Source of the DNA: Prevotellaceae bacterium
GTDB taxonomy: Bacteria; Bacteroidota; Bacteroidia; Bacteroidales; UBA932
Assembly (NCBI GenBank): GCA_031288885.1
Contig: JAITQP010000004.1
Coordinates: 1-18,610, forward strand
Direction: 5' to 3'
Length of the DNA: 18,610 bases
The notes beneath the pieces were generated by a model. That model was not told the DNA's origin and searched no databases. It saw only the letters and a program-made list of their open reading frames with translations. Of the stretch, positions 7,728-14,789 are shown piece by piece. The translations under genes were made by a program, and so were the position numbers. The stretch's first letter is position 1; the number at the start of each line of letters is the position of its first letter.

Positions 7728-8789
7728 ATGAGAAATAAAAATATACTTATATATATAGCGCTGCTGCCGGCATTGCTGCCGATGGCAAAGGATGCTTTTG
7801 CGCAAAAGCAAAGGTATACAACGGCCTGCATTGCGTTCTACAACCTCGAAAATCTTTTTGACACCATCAACTCGCCCAACACCAACGACTCCGAGTTTCT
7901 TCCGGACGGCCCCTACAGGTGGACTGCGGAGCGGTACGGGCAGAAGCTGCGCAACATGGCGGCGGTTATCCGCCGGATAGGCGCCAAGGGCTTTCCGACG
8001 GCGCCCACCATCTTGGGCGTGGCGGAGGTGGAAAACCGGCTGGTGCTCGAAGACTTGATTAAAACGCCGCCGCTCAACGAGCTCGACTACGGCATTGTGC
8101 ACTACGACTCGCCCGACGCGCGCGGCGTTGACGTGGGGCTGCTCTACCGCAAAAGCCACTTCCGCGTGCTCGGCTCGCGCTCGGCCCGCCTTAAGGTGCA
8201 GGGCGCCCCCAGACTTCGCTCCCGCGACCAGCTGGTGGTGTCGGGGCTGCTCAACGGCGAGCTGATGCACATTATCGTGATGCACTGGCCTTCGCGGCGC
8301 GGCGGCGAGAGGCGCAGCAAACCCCTGCGCGACGGCGCGGCGGCGCTCTGCCGCAGCCTTGTGGACTCGCTGTACAGGGCTGACGCCAACGCAAAAATTA
8401 TCGTCATGGGCGACCTTAACGACGACCCCAACAACGAAAGCCTTACCGGCATTCTCAAGGCGCGCCCGTCGGTGGAGGAGACCGAAAAGGGCGGGCTCTA
8501 CAACACCATGTACCACTGGTTTAAAGACGGTATAGGGTCGATGGCGTGGCGCGACAGCTGGAACCTTTTTGACCAGATTATCGTTTCCGAACCGCTGCTC
8601 GGAAAGGATTTTTCTACCTACAAGCTCTACAAGTCGGGTGTGTTTAACGAAGATTTTCTTAAGCAAAAAGATGGGAGGTACGCCGGCTACCCGTTCCGCA
8701 CCTACTCCGGTGGCGCGTTCATTGGCGGCTACAGCGACCACTTCCCGACGTACGTTTACCTTATGAGGGAGGTGAGAACTAAGAACTAA
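7728..8789 (+). CDS. Exported endonuclease/exonuclease/phosphatase family protein
   Basis: This 353-residue protein has an N-terminal signal peptide (about 1-25, cleavage after DAFA) and then an EEP (DNase I-like) domain over its full length. Visible motifs: FYNLENLFD at 37-45 with the catalytic Asn, GVAEVENR at 97-104 with the metal-binding Glu, a DVGLLYR strand, MHWPSR, GDLND at 228-232, and SDHFP at about 336-340 with the catalytic Asp-His pair. The active site looks complete. The family cuts phosphodiester bonds in nucleic acids or removes phosphate from lipids or sugars; export and the 5'-nucleotidase 45 bp downstream favour nucleic acid. The last five residues (VRTKN) and the stop overlap a heptamer array, so the extreme C-terminus may vary between strains. 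Confidence 0.92.
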   Translation: MRNKNILIYIALLPALLPMAKDAFAQKQRYTTACIAFYNLENLFDTINSPNTNDSEFLPDGPYRWTAERYGQKLRNMAAVIRRIGAKGFPTAPTILGVAEVENRLVLEDLIKTPPLNELDYGIVHYDSPDARGVDVGLLYRKSHFRVLGSRSARLKVQGAPRLRSRDQLVVSGLLNGELMHIIVMHWPSRRGGERRSKPLRDGAAALCRSLVDSLYRADANAKIIVMGDLNDDPNNESLTGILKARPSVEETEKGGLYNTMYHWFKDGIGSMAWRDSWNLFDQIIVSEPLLGKDFSTYKLYKSGVFNEDFLKQKDGRYAGYPFRTYSGGAFIGGYSDHFPTYVYLMREVRTKN

Positions 8790-8824
8790 GAACTAAGAGT
8801 TAATAACTAATAGCTAATAGCTAA
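8776..8824. repeat. Seven-copy heptamer array spanning the nuclease stop codon
   Basis: Seven consecutive 7-base units: GAACTAA x3, GAGTTAA, TAACTAA, TAGCTAA x2. The TAA stop of the nuclease gene (8787-8789) is in the second unit. The array fills most of the 45-bp spacer to the next gene, which starts at 8835. Because 7 is not a multiple of 3 and each unit carries a stop, the first three copies close all three forward frames. Confidence 0.9.
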
Positions 8825-8834
8825 GTCAAGCGCT

Positions 8835-10250
8835 ATGCGTAATCGGATAACTATTTTTTTCGTACTGCTCGCTCTGGCGGGCTGCCGCGACAGGGAAACG
8901 GAGGTTGTTATACTTTCGCTCAACGATATACACGGGTATATCGACAACTTGGATAAGGTTGCCGCCTACGTGAATATGCAGCGGGAGCAACACCCCAACG
9001 TGCTGCTGCTCTCCGCCGGCGACCTCTTCTCCGGCAACCCCGTGGTGGACTTTTACGCCGACAAGGGCTACCCCATCGTTGACCTGATGAACGACCTGCG
9101 CTTTGACGCAAGCGTGCTCGGCAACCACGAGCTCGACTACGGGCAGGAGACGTTCGCCAAGCGAGTGGCGCAGGCCGCATTCCCGTTTGTATGCGCCAAC
9201 ATCAGCGCCGACAGCAGCCCCATTCCGGCGCTGCCGCCGTACCTGATGCTCAGCAAAGCGGATAACAACATCCTCATCGTTGGGCTGACGCAGGAGCTTC
9301 CCGAAGCGCATAGCGATAGGCTAAAAAATCTCCGGTTTTTTAGCCCGCAAAGCGCGCTCGAAAAGTACCTGCCGCTGCGCCAAAAAAGCAGCCTGCTGAT
9401 TGCCCTCACGCACCTTGGCGTGCCGGAAGATTCCCTGCTTGCCGAGCGCTTTGGGGAGGTAGACCTCATTGTGGGCGGACATACGCACACTCGGCTCGAC
9501 AGCGGCCTGACCGCCAACGGCGTGCTGATAACGCAGGCTGAGCGCCACGCCCGCTACATTGGGCGCACAACCGTCACGCTGCGCAACGGGCGCGTGGCGA
9601 GCAAGCGCAACCAGCTGGTGGACGTGGCGCAGCTCACGCAGCGCGACACGCTCGTTGCGCGAAAGGTAAGGGAGTACAACAGCAACCCTGAGCTCAACCG
9701 CGCTGCGGCTACGCTTGCCGGCGCCATTGCTGGGCGGGTGAACATCGGCAACTTCTTTTGCGACGCCATACGTAGCGAAACCGGCACGGATATTACCCTG
9801 CAAAATGTAAAGGGAATACGGCTGGATACGCTGCACAAGGGCAAGCTAACCATAGGAGACCTTTACCGCGCCGACCCGTTCGGCAACGAAATTGTTTGCT
9901 TCGACATGACCGGCAGCGACTTGCATCAGCTCATAAAAACCAACTACCTACACTTTAACCGTATTGACCTGTGCGTTTCGGGGATTAGCTACAAAATTCA
10001 GCCCACAAGCGGCGATGTAATGGTAAGCATTACCCTGCCCAACGGCGCACCGCTAAGCTCCGCCAAGCGCTACTCGGTGGCAATGAACAGCTACATGGCC
10101 ACCAAACCTGCCGAGTACAAGCTGCCCCCCGACAGCAAGGGGAAAAGCCTTGGCACAACAACAGCAGAAGCTGTTATTAGTTATCTGAAAAAAAATCAAG
10201 TTATTCGTTATACCTCGCCTGTAAGAGGTGAAACTTTTAATACCAATTAA
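8835..10250 (+). CDS. Lipoprotein metallophosphatase/5'-nucleotidase (UshA-like)
   Basis: This 471-residue protein has a lipoprotein signal (LLALAGC, Cys17). The N-terminal calcineurin-like metallophosphatase domain has every metal motif: LNDIHG at 29-34, AGDLFSG at 61-67, LGNHELDYG at 95-103, THLG, and GGHTHTRLD. The C-terminal 5'-nucleotidase substrate domain begins near 300 (GNFFCDAIRSETGTDITLQN, YRADPFGNEIV). The family hydrolyses 5'-nucleotides to nucleosides and phosphate outside the cytoplasm. In many Bacteroidota these two domains are separate neighbouring lipoprotein genes; here they are one polypeptide, somewhat shorter than enterobacterial UshA. It follows the nuclease by 45 bp and precedes the ABC gene by 4 bp, consistent with one transcript. 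Nuclease plus nucleotidase suggests nucleotide phosphate salvage. Confidence 0.92.
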   Translation: MRNRITIFFVLLALAGCRDRETEVVILSLNDIHGYIDNLDKVAAYVNMQREQHPNVLLLSAGDLFSGNPVVDFYADKGYPIVDLMNDLRFDASVLGNHELDYGQETFAKRVAQAAFPFVCANISADSSPIPALPPYLMLSKADNNILIVGLTQELPEAHSDRLKNLRFFSPQSALEKYLPLRQKSSLLIALTHLGVPEDSLLAERFGEVDLIVGGHTHTRLDSGLTANGVLITQAERHARYIGRTTVTLRNGRVASKRNQLVDVAQLTQRDTLVARKVREYNSNPELNRAAATLAGAIAGRVNIGNFFCDAIRSETGTDITLQNVKGIRLDTLHKGKLTIGDLYRADPFGNEIVCFDMTGSDLHQLIKTNYLHFNRIDLCVSGISYKIQPTSGDVMVSITLPNGAPLSSAKRYSVAMNSYMATKPAEYKLPPDSKGKSLGTTTAEAVISYLKKNQVIRYTSPVRGETFNTN

Positions 10251-10254
10251 TATT

Positions 10255-11709
10255 ATGTCAACTCCACTCATTCACATAAGCCGCGCTACGCTGCGCGACC
10301 CCGAATTTCGCTTTGAAGCGCCGGTTAACTTTGACCTCTACCCCCAGCAGCACTGGGCGGTAGTAGGCGCCAACGGCGCAGGAAAAACAGCCTTTGCCAA
10401 CATGCTGACGGGCAAGCTGCCCCTCGCCGAAGGCGACATCTCCTACAACATCGGCGACGACGCCCCGCCATACGAAAAGGTAAAAACCGTGACCTTTCGC
10501 GATATGTACAGGCTGGCCGACGCTCGCCACCTGTACTACCAGCAGCGCTGGCACTCGGCGGAGGAGGAAACGCCAACGGTGCGCGAGCTGCTTGATAAAT
10601 CGGGCGACAAGGTGGAGCGGGAAAAGCTGATTGCGCTGTTTGGCATCGAAGAGCTGCTGGACAGGAACATCATCTGCCTGTCCAGCGGAGAGCTGCGCAA
10701 ATACTTAATCGTTGAAGCGCTGAAGTCAGTCCCCAAGGTGCTGATTTTGGATAACCCCTACGTGGGGCTCGACGAAAAATCGCGCTCGCTGCTCAACGAG
10801 CTGCTGGTGCAGCTGGTGCAAAAGGGCGGCGTGCAGCTAATGCTCATCCTCTCCAACCTCGACGAAATCCCCGACGTGGTAACGCACGTGCTCCCGCTTC
10901 TCCGCATGCGCTGCCTGCCGAGCATGAGCCGCGACGACTTCTTTGCCGACGTCGCGCTCCACGAAACCCTGTTTGCGCAGCCAAAACCCTACATTCTGCC
11001 GCCCGTGCAGGTAACACCCGAGCCGGCCTACCAAACAGTGCTGGACATGTACAACATTCACATCCGCTACGGGGCGCACTCCATTTTGAGAAGCTTGGAT
11101 TGGCACGTAAAAAAAGGCGAAAAGTGGGCGCTGCTTGGGCCCAACGGGGCGGGCAAGTCAACCCTGCTGAGCCTAATCTGCGGCGACAACCCGCAGGCGT
11201 ACGCCAACAACTTTTCGCTCTTTGGGAAAAAGCGCGGTACGGGCGAAAGCATTTGGGACATCAAGAAGCACATTGGCTACGCCTCGCCGGAGCTGCACCT
11301 CTACTACCGCGACGACATCGCCTGCATCGACGTTGTGTGCTCGGGATTTTTTGACCACGTGGGGCTGCACAACAAGTGCACGCTGCAGCAGCGTCAAGAG
11401 GCGTGGCAGTGGATGGTAGTATTTGGCGTGTCGCACCTTAGGGAAAAGTCGTTCCTGAAGATATCGTTTGGCGAGCAGCACTTGGTAATGCTTGCGCGGG
11501 CGTTTGTGAAAAATCCGGAGCTGCTGATTTTGGACGAGCCGATGCACGGGTTAGACCCGTCAAATAAGGCGCGCGTTATCCAGATTATCGAAACGTTTTG
11601 CGAGCAAAAAAGCAAGTCGCTGATATACGTAACGCACTGCTTCAACGAGGTGCCCAAGTGCATCACCAAGCGCAAAAACATGGCGCTTGAGCGCTATCCT
11701 CCACAGTAG
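10255..11709 (+). CDS. Dual-ATPase ABC protein, ModF-like
   Basis: This 484-residue protein starts at the ATG 4 bp after the preceding stop; an upstream ATG at 10228 would overlap the nucleotidase gene and add a non-family tail. It has two ABC ATPase domains and no membrane segment. Domain 1: Walker A GANGAGKT at 38-45, signature LSSGE near 147, Walker B LILDNP at 163-168, with Asn167 in place of the catalytic Glu. Domain 2: Walker A GPNGAGKS at 295-302, signature SFGEQ at 404-408, Walker B LILDEP at 424-429, and a switch His in YVTH. Size and layout match the E. coli ModF (PhrA) type, whose function is poorly known. No permease or binding-protein gene accompanies it, so a transport role is unproven. 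Domain 1 may bind but not hydrolyse ATP (inference). Confidence 0.88.
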   Translation: MSTPLIHISRATLRDPEFRFEAPVNFDLYPQQHWAVVGANGAGKTAFANMLTGKLPLAEGDISYNIGDDAPPYEKVKTVTFRDMYRLADARHLYYQQRWHSAEEETPTVRELLDKSGDKVEREKLIALFGIEELLDRNIICLSSGELRKYLIVEALKSVPKVLILDNPYVGLDEKSRSLLNELLVQLVQKGGVQLMLILSNLDEIPDVVTHVLPLLRMRCLPSMSRDDFFADVALHETLFAQPKPYILPPVQVTPEPAYQTVLDMYNIHIRYGAHSILRSLDWHVKKGEKWALLGPNGAGKSTLLSLICGDNPQAYANNFSLFGKKRGTGESIWDIKKHIGYASPELHLYYRDDIACIDVVCSGFFDHVGLHNKCTLQQRQEAWQWMVVFGVSHLREKSFLKISFGEQHLVMLARAFVKNPELLILDEPMHGLDPSNKARVIQIIETFCEQKSKSLIYVTHCFNEVPKCITKRKNMALERYPPQ

Positions 11710-11822
11710 CCTTAAATTATCATTTGCATGAAAAAAAGCTGCAATTGCAATGGGCTTAGTATCAGTAATTTTACGCAAATGAAATAGCTATAATCAGTAA
11801 AAATGAAGTAAAAATCTCTTTT

Positions 11823-11857
11823 TTTGTTAAGAAATTCCGCAATAATTACTACTTTTG
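11823..11857 (+). promoter_or_regulatory. Candidate Bacteroidota promoter for the SPOR/barrel unit
   Basis: TACTTTTG at 11850-11857 matches the -7 consensus TAnnTTTG. A TTTG at 11823-11826 may be the -33 element, with a slightly long 23-base spacer. The start codon at 11902 lies 44 bases downstream. The 192-bp gap after the ABC gene has no clear terminator, but this promoter supports a separate transcription unit. Confidence 0.5.
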
Positions 11858-11901
11858 TACGTTTTATACGTATGTAAGTAAGTTCCATATTTTCGCGAAA
11901 T

Positions 11902-13260
11902 ATGAAAAAATTATTATTTATAGCTGCGGCATTAGCTGCCGGCGCCAGCCACTTACAGGCAGAAGATCTGTCATTCAAGCAAGTAGAGCTCAAAATGAAT
12001 GCCCCAAGCGAGGTAACAGCGGGCGAGGCGTTCACCGTACAGCTCTCCATCATCAACAACGGTGCAACCGGATTTGCACGGTTTCACGCAGATTTGCCCA
12101 AAGGCTTTGCGGCAGAAGAAGTAGAGGGCGAAACAGCCGACGCTACGTTTTCGTTTGACGAGCAGCGCGTGCGCTTTGTTTGGGCAACCCTGCCCGAGGC
12201 GCCGGAGCTTAACTTCAGCTACCGCATTCGCGTTACCGACCCGCGCCTCAAGGGCAACCTACAGCTATCGGGGCGCTTTACGTACATCGTTGGGGCGGAT
12301 CGTCAGGCGGAGGAGGCCGAGGTAAGCGTTACCGTTGCTCCGTCGCCGCAGGTTGCCGCCGCGCAAGCCATCGACATAGAAGCCTACCAAGCGGAGGACG
12401 TGCAGCCGTGGAGCGAAGCCTTGCAGGCTGCTCAACCCGTAGAGGCCCCTCAGGGTAGCGCTACAGGCGCTGACGCTCCGACGTTTACGGCTACCGCAGA
12501 AAGCGGCAGGGGGAGCGCAAGCGTTTTTGCCGTGCGGCAAAAGCCCTACATGGTTGACAATGAATACTACGTTAACATTCAAATAACCAAAGCATTGCTT
12601 AGCGGAAGCGGAAGGGTTGACGAAACGCTGTCGTTTCCGGTCTCAAAGATTGAGGCTGTGGAGACTAAAGGCGCGCTGTTTCAGATTGACGATAGCCGCA
12701 GCAAAATCAGCTTTGTGTGGACAGAGCTGCCGCAGGATACGGGCAGCTTTGTGATTGCGTACAAGGTCATCCCGTGGCAGGGGGCAGCGCAGCTTGCCGT
12801 GCAGGGGCTATTCACCTACAGCGATAGCGAGGGCGAAAAAAACATCAGGATAGTGGAGCGCGAGGTGGACTTCAGCGTTCACGTTCCTGTTCCGCCGCTT
12901 GCGGCCGCCTCGCAGGCCGTTGAAGCGCCTGCGGCGCCAAAAAAGGTGAGCCAACCCACGCAGCGCGGCTTGGTATTTAAGGTACAGCTGCAGGCAACAC
13001 GCCGACCGCTGCAGAATTTTGAGGCCTACTTCAGGCAGTACGGTGTTACCGACCATGTGGTGGAAGAAAAACTTGACGCCAACGCACAGCCGTACATCTA
13101 CAAGTATGTAGTGGGGCCGTTTAAGCGATACGAGCAAGCGCAGAGCAAGCGCGACCAAGTATGGCGCAAAGGCATTACAGACGCCTTTGTTACCTGCTAC
13201 TACAACGGCGACCGTATTACGATACAGGAAGCCCTAATGATTTCAAGTAAAAAACGCTGA
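11902..13260 (+). CDS. Exported protein with two Ig-like domains and a C-terminal SPOR-like domain
   Basis: This 452-residue protein has a signal peptide (about 1-20, cleavage near HLQA). Two related beta-sandwich segments follow, at about 22-148 (SEVTAGEAFTVQLSIINNG, RVRFVWATLP, GRFTYIVG) and about 205-330 (SKISFVWTELP, GLFTYSDSEGE); the repeated FVW-x-LP and G-x-FTY strands show an internal duplication. Linkers are rich in Ala, Pro and Gln. The C-terminus (about 355-440) resembles a SPOR domain: FKVQLQA, then YKYVVGPFKRYEQA and GITDAFVTCYYNGDRIT. SPOR domains bind peptidoglycan with stripped stem peptides, often at the division site. It lies 34 bp upstream of the beta-barrel gene, suggesting a periplasmic protein tying the outer membrane to the wall (inference). 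The Ig-like family was not identified with certainty. Confidence 0.8.
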   Translation: MKKLLFIAAALAAGASHLQAEDLSFKQVELKMNAPSEVTAGEAFTVQLSIINNGATGFARFHADLPKGFAAEEVEGETADATFSFDEQRVRFVWATLPEAPELNFSYRIRVTDPRLKGNLQLSGRFTYIVGADRQAEEAEVSVTVAPSPQVAAAQAIDIEAYQAEDVQPWSEALQAAQPVEAPQGSATGADAPTFTATAESGRGSASVFAVRQKPYMVDNEYYVNIQITKALLSGSGRVDETLSFPVSKIEAVETKGALFQIDDSRSKISFVWTELPQDTGSFVIAYKVIPWQGAAQLAVQGLFTYSDSEGEKNIRIVEREVDFSVHVPVPPLAAASQAVEAPAAPKKVSQPTQRGLVFKVQLQATRRPLQNFEAYFRQYGVTDHVVEEKLDANAQPYIYKYVVGPFKRYEQAQSKRDQVWRKGITDAFVTCYYNGDRITIQEALMISSKKR

Positions 13261-13284
13261 GCAATACAAAGAGAGATATTTTAG

Positions 13285-13289
13285 AGGAG
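13285..13289 (+). promoter_or_regulatory. Shine-Dalgarno AGGAG that decides the start of the barrel gene
   Basis: AGGAG lies 5 bases ahead of the ATG at 13295. It overlaps the alternative in-frame GTG at 13289 and so cannot serve that codon. Strong Shine-Dalgarno sites are not the rule in Bacteroidota, so this one stands out. Confidence 0.6.
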
Positions 13290-13294
13290 TGAGA

Positions 13295-14284
13295 ATGATT
13301 TGGAGAGTGAAGAGAACGTTAAGGAAAGTCATTGTATTTGGGGGATTTACTATTTATACGGCCGCAGCGGTTGCTGCGCCCATGCGTAGTAGTAGTAGTA
13401 GTAGTAGAAACTTGCCATCGTCAAAATCTGCCATTGGCAGCGCGTTGGGCATGGATGTTCGACCCTACGGAGGCCTAAGCGTAGGCATTCTGTCGTTTTA
13501 CGGCGATGTGCGTCCCAACAGCGGGCACCACTGGTTTTCCGGCTACCCGGGGACAAAGCTCGACCTCATGCTGGAAATTGGCGACTTGGGTGAGTTCAGC
13601 GCAAACATAGGCTTTATGTACGCCTACCTCAAAAGCGCTCAGCATAGCCCCAACGATGTTATGGTACCCAGCAACGAAGCGCCGTCAGAAATGCGTCCGC
13701 TGGCGCTTTACGAGGAGGGCAACCTCAACTTCCGCTCCAACCTTTTCAACATTGCGCTGCAAGGCGAGTACAGAATACGCACCATCCCCGGCCTGCAAAA
13801 CATCTACCCTTACGTTTCAACCGGCGTCAACATTTTGTTTTTCAACCCATACGCCGACAGAATAAGCGACAAGGGGAAAACATACCAAGAAACACGCCTG
13901 ACTAACTACAAGAATGCTGACAACAACTTAAGCGGCATGCTATATCCCGCTTACGATAAGAAGTACGAAACAAACCTGAAGTCCGCCAAGCTGTACGGGC
14001 AAAAACTGGGTACGGTAACGGTAGGGTTTCCGGTGGAGGTAGGTTTTGACTTCAAGGTTTTGCCAAACGCCACCATTCGCTTTGGCACCTCTTTTACCTT
14101 TACGCTTTCCGACGACATAGACGGCGTGAGCGGAAAAGTTGCACGCCAAGCAAAAAGCGACCAAAACGCCGCCCTCTCCCTCGACGAGACAACGCAGCGC
14201 GCCGCCCGCCTGCAAACCAACCGTTACAACGATTTTTTTGCCTACACATACGTAGCTTGCTACATTTACCTCCCGTTTTTGTAG
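13295..14284 (+). CDS. Outer-membrane beta-barrel protein, DUF6089/PorG-like
   Basis: This 329-residue protein starts at the ATG served by AGGAG. A basic, hydrophobic signal segment (about 1-29, TIYTAAAVAA) precedes a run of six serines at 32-37 encoded by AGT repeats. The mature part alternates hydrophobic strands and ends YLPFL. Features reminiscent of the DUF6089/PorG family of outer-membrane proteins: a GDVRP segment near 70, LNFRSNLFNIALQGEYRI at about 145-162, YPYVSTGVNILFFNPYAD at about 172-189, and near the end a FPVEVGFDFK strand followed by SDDIDGVSG. PorG is a type IX secretion component in Porphyromonas and relatives; whether this is an orthologue cannot be decided here. It is the second gene of a two-gene unit with the SPOR-like protein and ends at a strong terminator. 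Confidence 0.75.
   Translation: MIWRVKRTLRKVIVFGGFTIYTAAAVAAPMRSSSSSSRNLPSSKSAIGSALGMDVRPYGGLSVGILSFYGDVRPNSGHHWFSGYPGTKLDLMLEIGDLGEFSANIGFMYAYLKSAQHSPNDVMVPSNEAPSEMRPLALYEEGNLNFRSNLFNIALQGEYRIRTIPGLQNIYPYVSTGVNILFFNPYADRISDKGKTYQETRLTNYKNADNNLSGMLYPAYDKKYETNLKSAKLYGQKLGTVTVGFPVEVGFDFKVLPNATIRFGTSFTFTLSDDIDGVSGKVARQAKSDQNAALSLDETTQRAARLQTNRYNDFFAYTYVACYIYLPFL
13386..13406 (+). repeat. In-frame trinucleotide microsatellite (GTA)7
   Basis: Seven perfect GTA copies, read in frame as six AGT serine codons (13388-13405), lie just after the predicted signal peptide of the barrel gene. Gain or loss of a unit keeps the frame and changes only the serine count. Confidence 0.9.
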
Positions 14285-14318
14285 CGATTAGCAGCGCAAA
14301 GCGTGCGAACAACGCATT

Positions 14319-14347
14319 GGGCGGGTTTTAAACCCGCCCTTTTTTTT
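14319..14347 (+). terminator. Intrinsic terminator after the barrel gene
   Basis: GC-rich 10-bp arms (14319-14328 and 14330-14339) with a one-base centre are followed directly by eight T residues (14340-14347). The innermost A/T pairs would open to form the loop. It lies 34 bp after the barrel gene stop. Confidence 0.85.
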
Positions 14348-14366
14348 GTCGTGGCACGTTGTAATA

Positions 14367-14386
14367 CCCCCAGATAAATCTGGGGG
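14367..14386. repeat. CCCCCAGA/TCTGGGGG hairpin
   Basis: Perfect 8-bp arms (14367-14374 and 14379-14386) enclose TAAA. It lies just after the barrel gene terminator and inside the composite element. The form is that of a small dispersed palindrome and not of a terminator, since no T-run follows. Confidence 0.7.
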
Positions 14387-14421
14387 TTATTCACGGAAAA
14401 CGCCTACAACGTTTCATGGTT

Positions 14422-14700
14422 TTGCAAGCTATGTGTACGCTTCGCGTCACCCACATTCCGTCCCTACAGGACGGCGCGAAGCGTGCAATGGCGCGAGGCG
14501 TGCGTCGCTGGATTGGCTACGCCGAGCTCCGCTGCGCTCCGGTTGCTTCGCTTCGCTCGCAATGACGACAAGCGTGCAATGACGCGAAGCGTGCGACGCT
14601 ACGCGTGCGAGGACAGCGATTTGCGGGGAGATTCCTCCGCTCCGCGCGCTCGTACCTCGCGCGCGTCGGTCGGAATGACGGCAGAGGGGGGTGCGGGTGG
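14422..14700. repeat. REP-like repeat cluster (CERSEA / RPTRARYERAERRN type)
   Basis: GC-rich, palindrome-dense DNA with repeated AAGCGTGCAATG and GCGAAGCGTGCG motifs, a CCGTCC/GGACGG hairpin (14458-14474) and the TTGCAAGCTATG 12-mer shared with 679-690. All frames through it yield the protein-like strings typical of spurious ORFs from repeats (HCERSEA on the minus strand, RPTRARYERAERRN). Open frames of 70-90 codons here should not be called genes. Confidence 0.75.
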
Positions 14701-14709
14701 TATGCAAAA

Positions 14710-14732
14710 GGGGCGGGTTTGAAACCCGCCCC
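14710..14732. repeat. GGGGCGGGTTT palindrome, second copy
   Basis: Perfect 11-bp arms (14710-14720 and 14722-14732) surround one G. It is nearly identical to the terminator palindrome at 14319-14339 but has no T-run on the + strand, so it is more likely part of the repeat element than a terminator. Confidence 0.75.
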
Positions 14733-14754
14733 TACAGTGCGCACGCTTTGCGCC

Positions 14755-14782
14755 ATTAATCATTAATCACTAATCATTAATC
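14755..14782. repeat. Four-copy heptamer array after the metalloprotease gene
   Basis: ATTAATC ATTAATC ACTAATC ATTAATC on the + strand; in the sense of the metalloprotease gene these are GATTAAT-type units starting 7 bases after its stop (14790-14792). Every unit holds a stop triplet on both strands. Confidence 0.85.
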
Positions 14783-14789
14783 GCTAAAA

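Larger units (their letters stand above)
14294..14753. repeat. Composite 460-bp non-coding element bounded by 14-bp inverted repeats
   Basis: GCGCAAAGCGTGCG (14294-14307) and its exact reverse complement (14740-14753) bound the region. Just inside each end lies a related palindrome with 10-11 bp arms (GGGCGGGTTT/AAACCCGCCC, at 14319-14339 and 14710-14732). The interior is REP-like repeat DNA with no credible gene. Together with the array at 14755-14782 this accounts for nearly all of the gap between 14285 and 14789. It may be a MITE-like element or an accretion of unrelated palindromes. Confidence 0.6.

Noticed and set aside
7641..8741. 366-codon minus-strand frame opposite the nuclease gene
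   Set aside because: The + strand product has all EEP catalytic motifs; the antisense product is Val/Ala/Arg-rich with no recognisable domain.
11721..11781. CATTTGC ... GCAAATG inverted repeat after the ABC gene
   Set aside because: The arms are 7 bp with a 47-base spacer and no T-run, too weak to call a terminator or operator.
13289..13294. GTG at 13289 as the start of the barrel gene
   Set aside because: The AGGAG ribosome site overlaps this codon, while the ATG at 13295 is correctly spaced from it.
14346..14756. Several 70-90 codon frames in the repeat cluster
   Set aside because: They translate REP-like repeats (HCERSEA, RPTRARYERAERRN strings), a known source of spurious gene calls.
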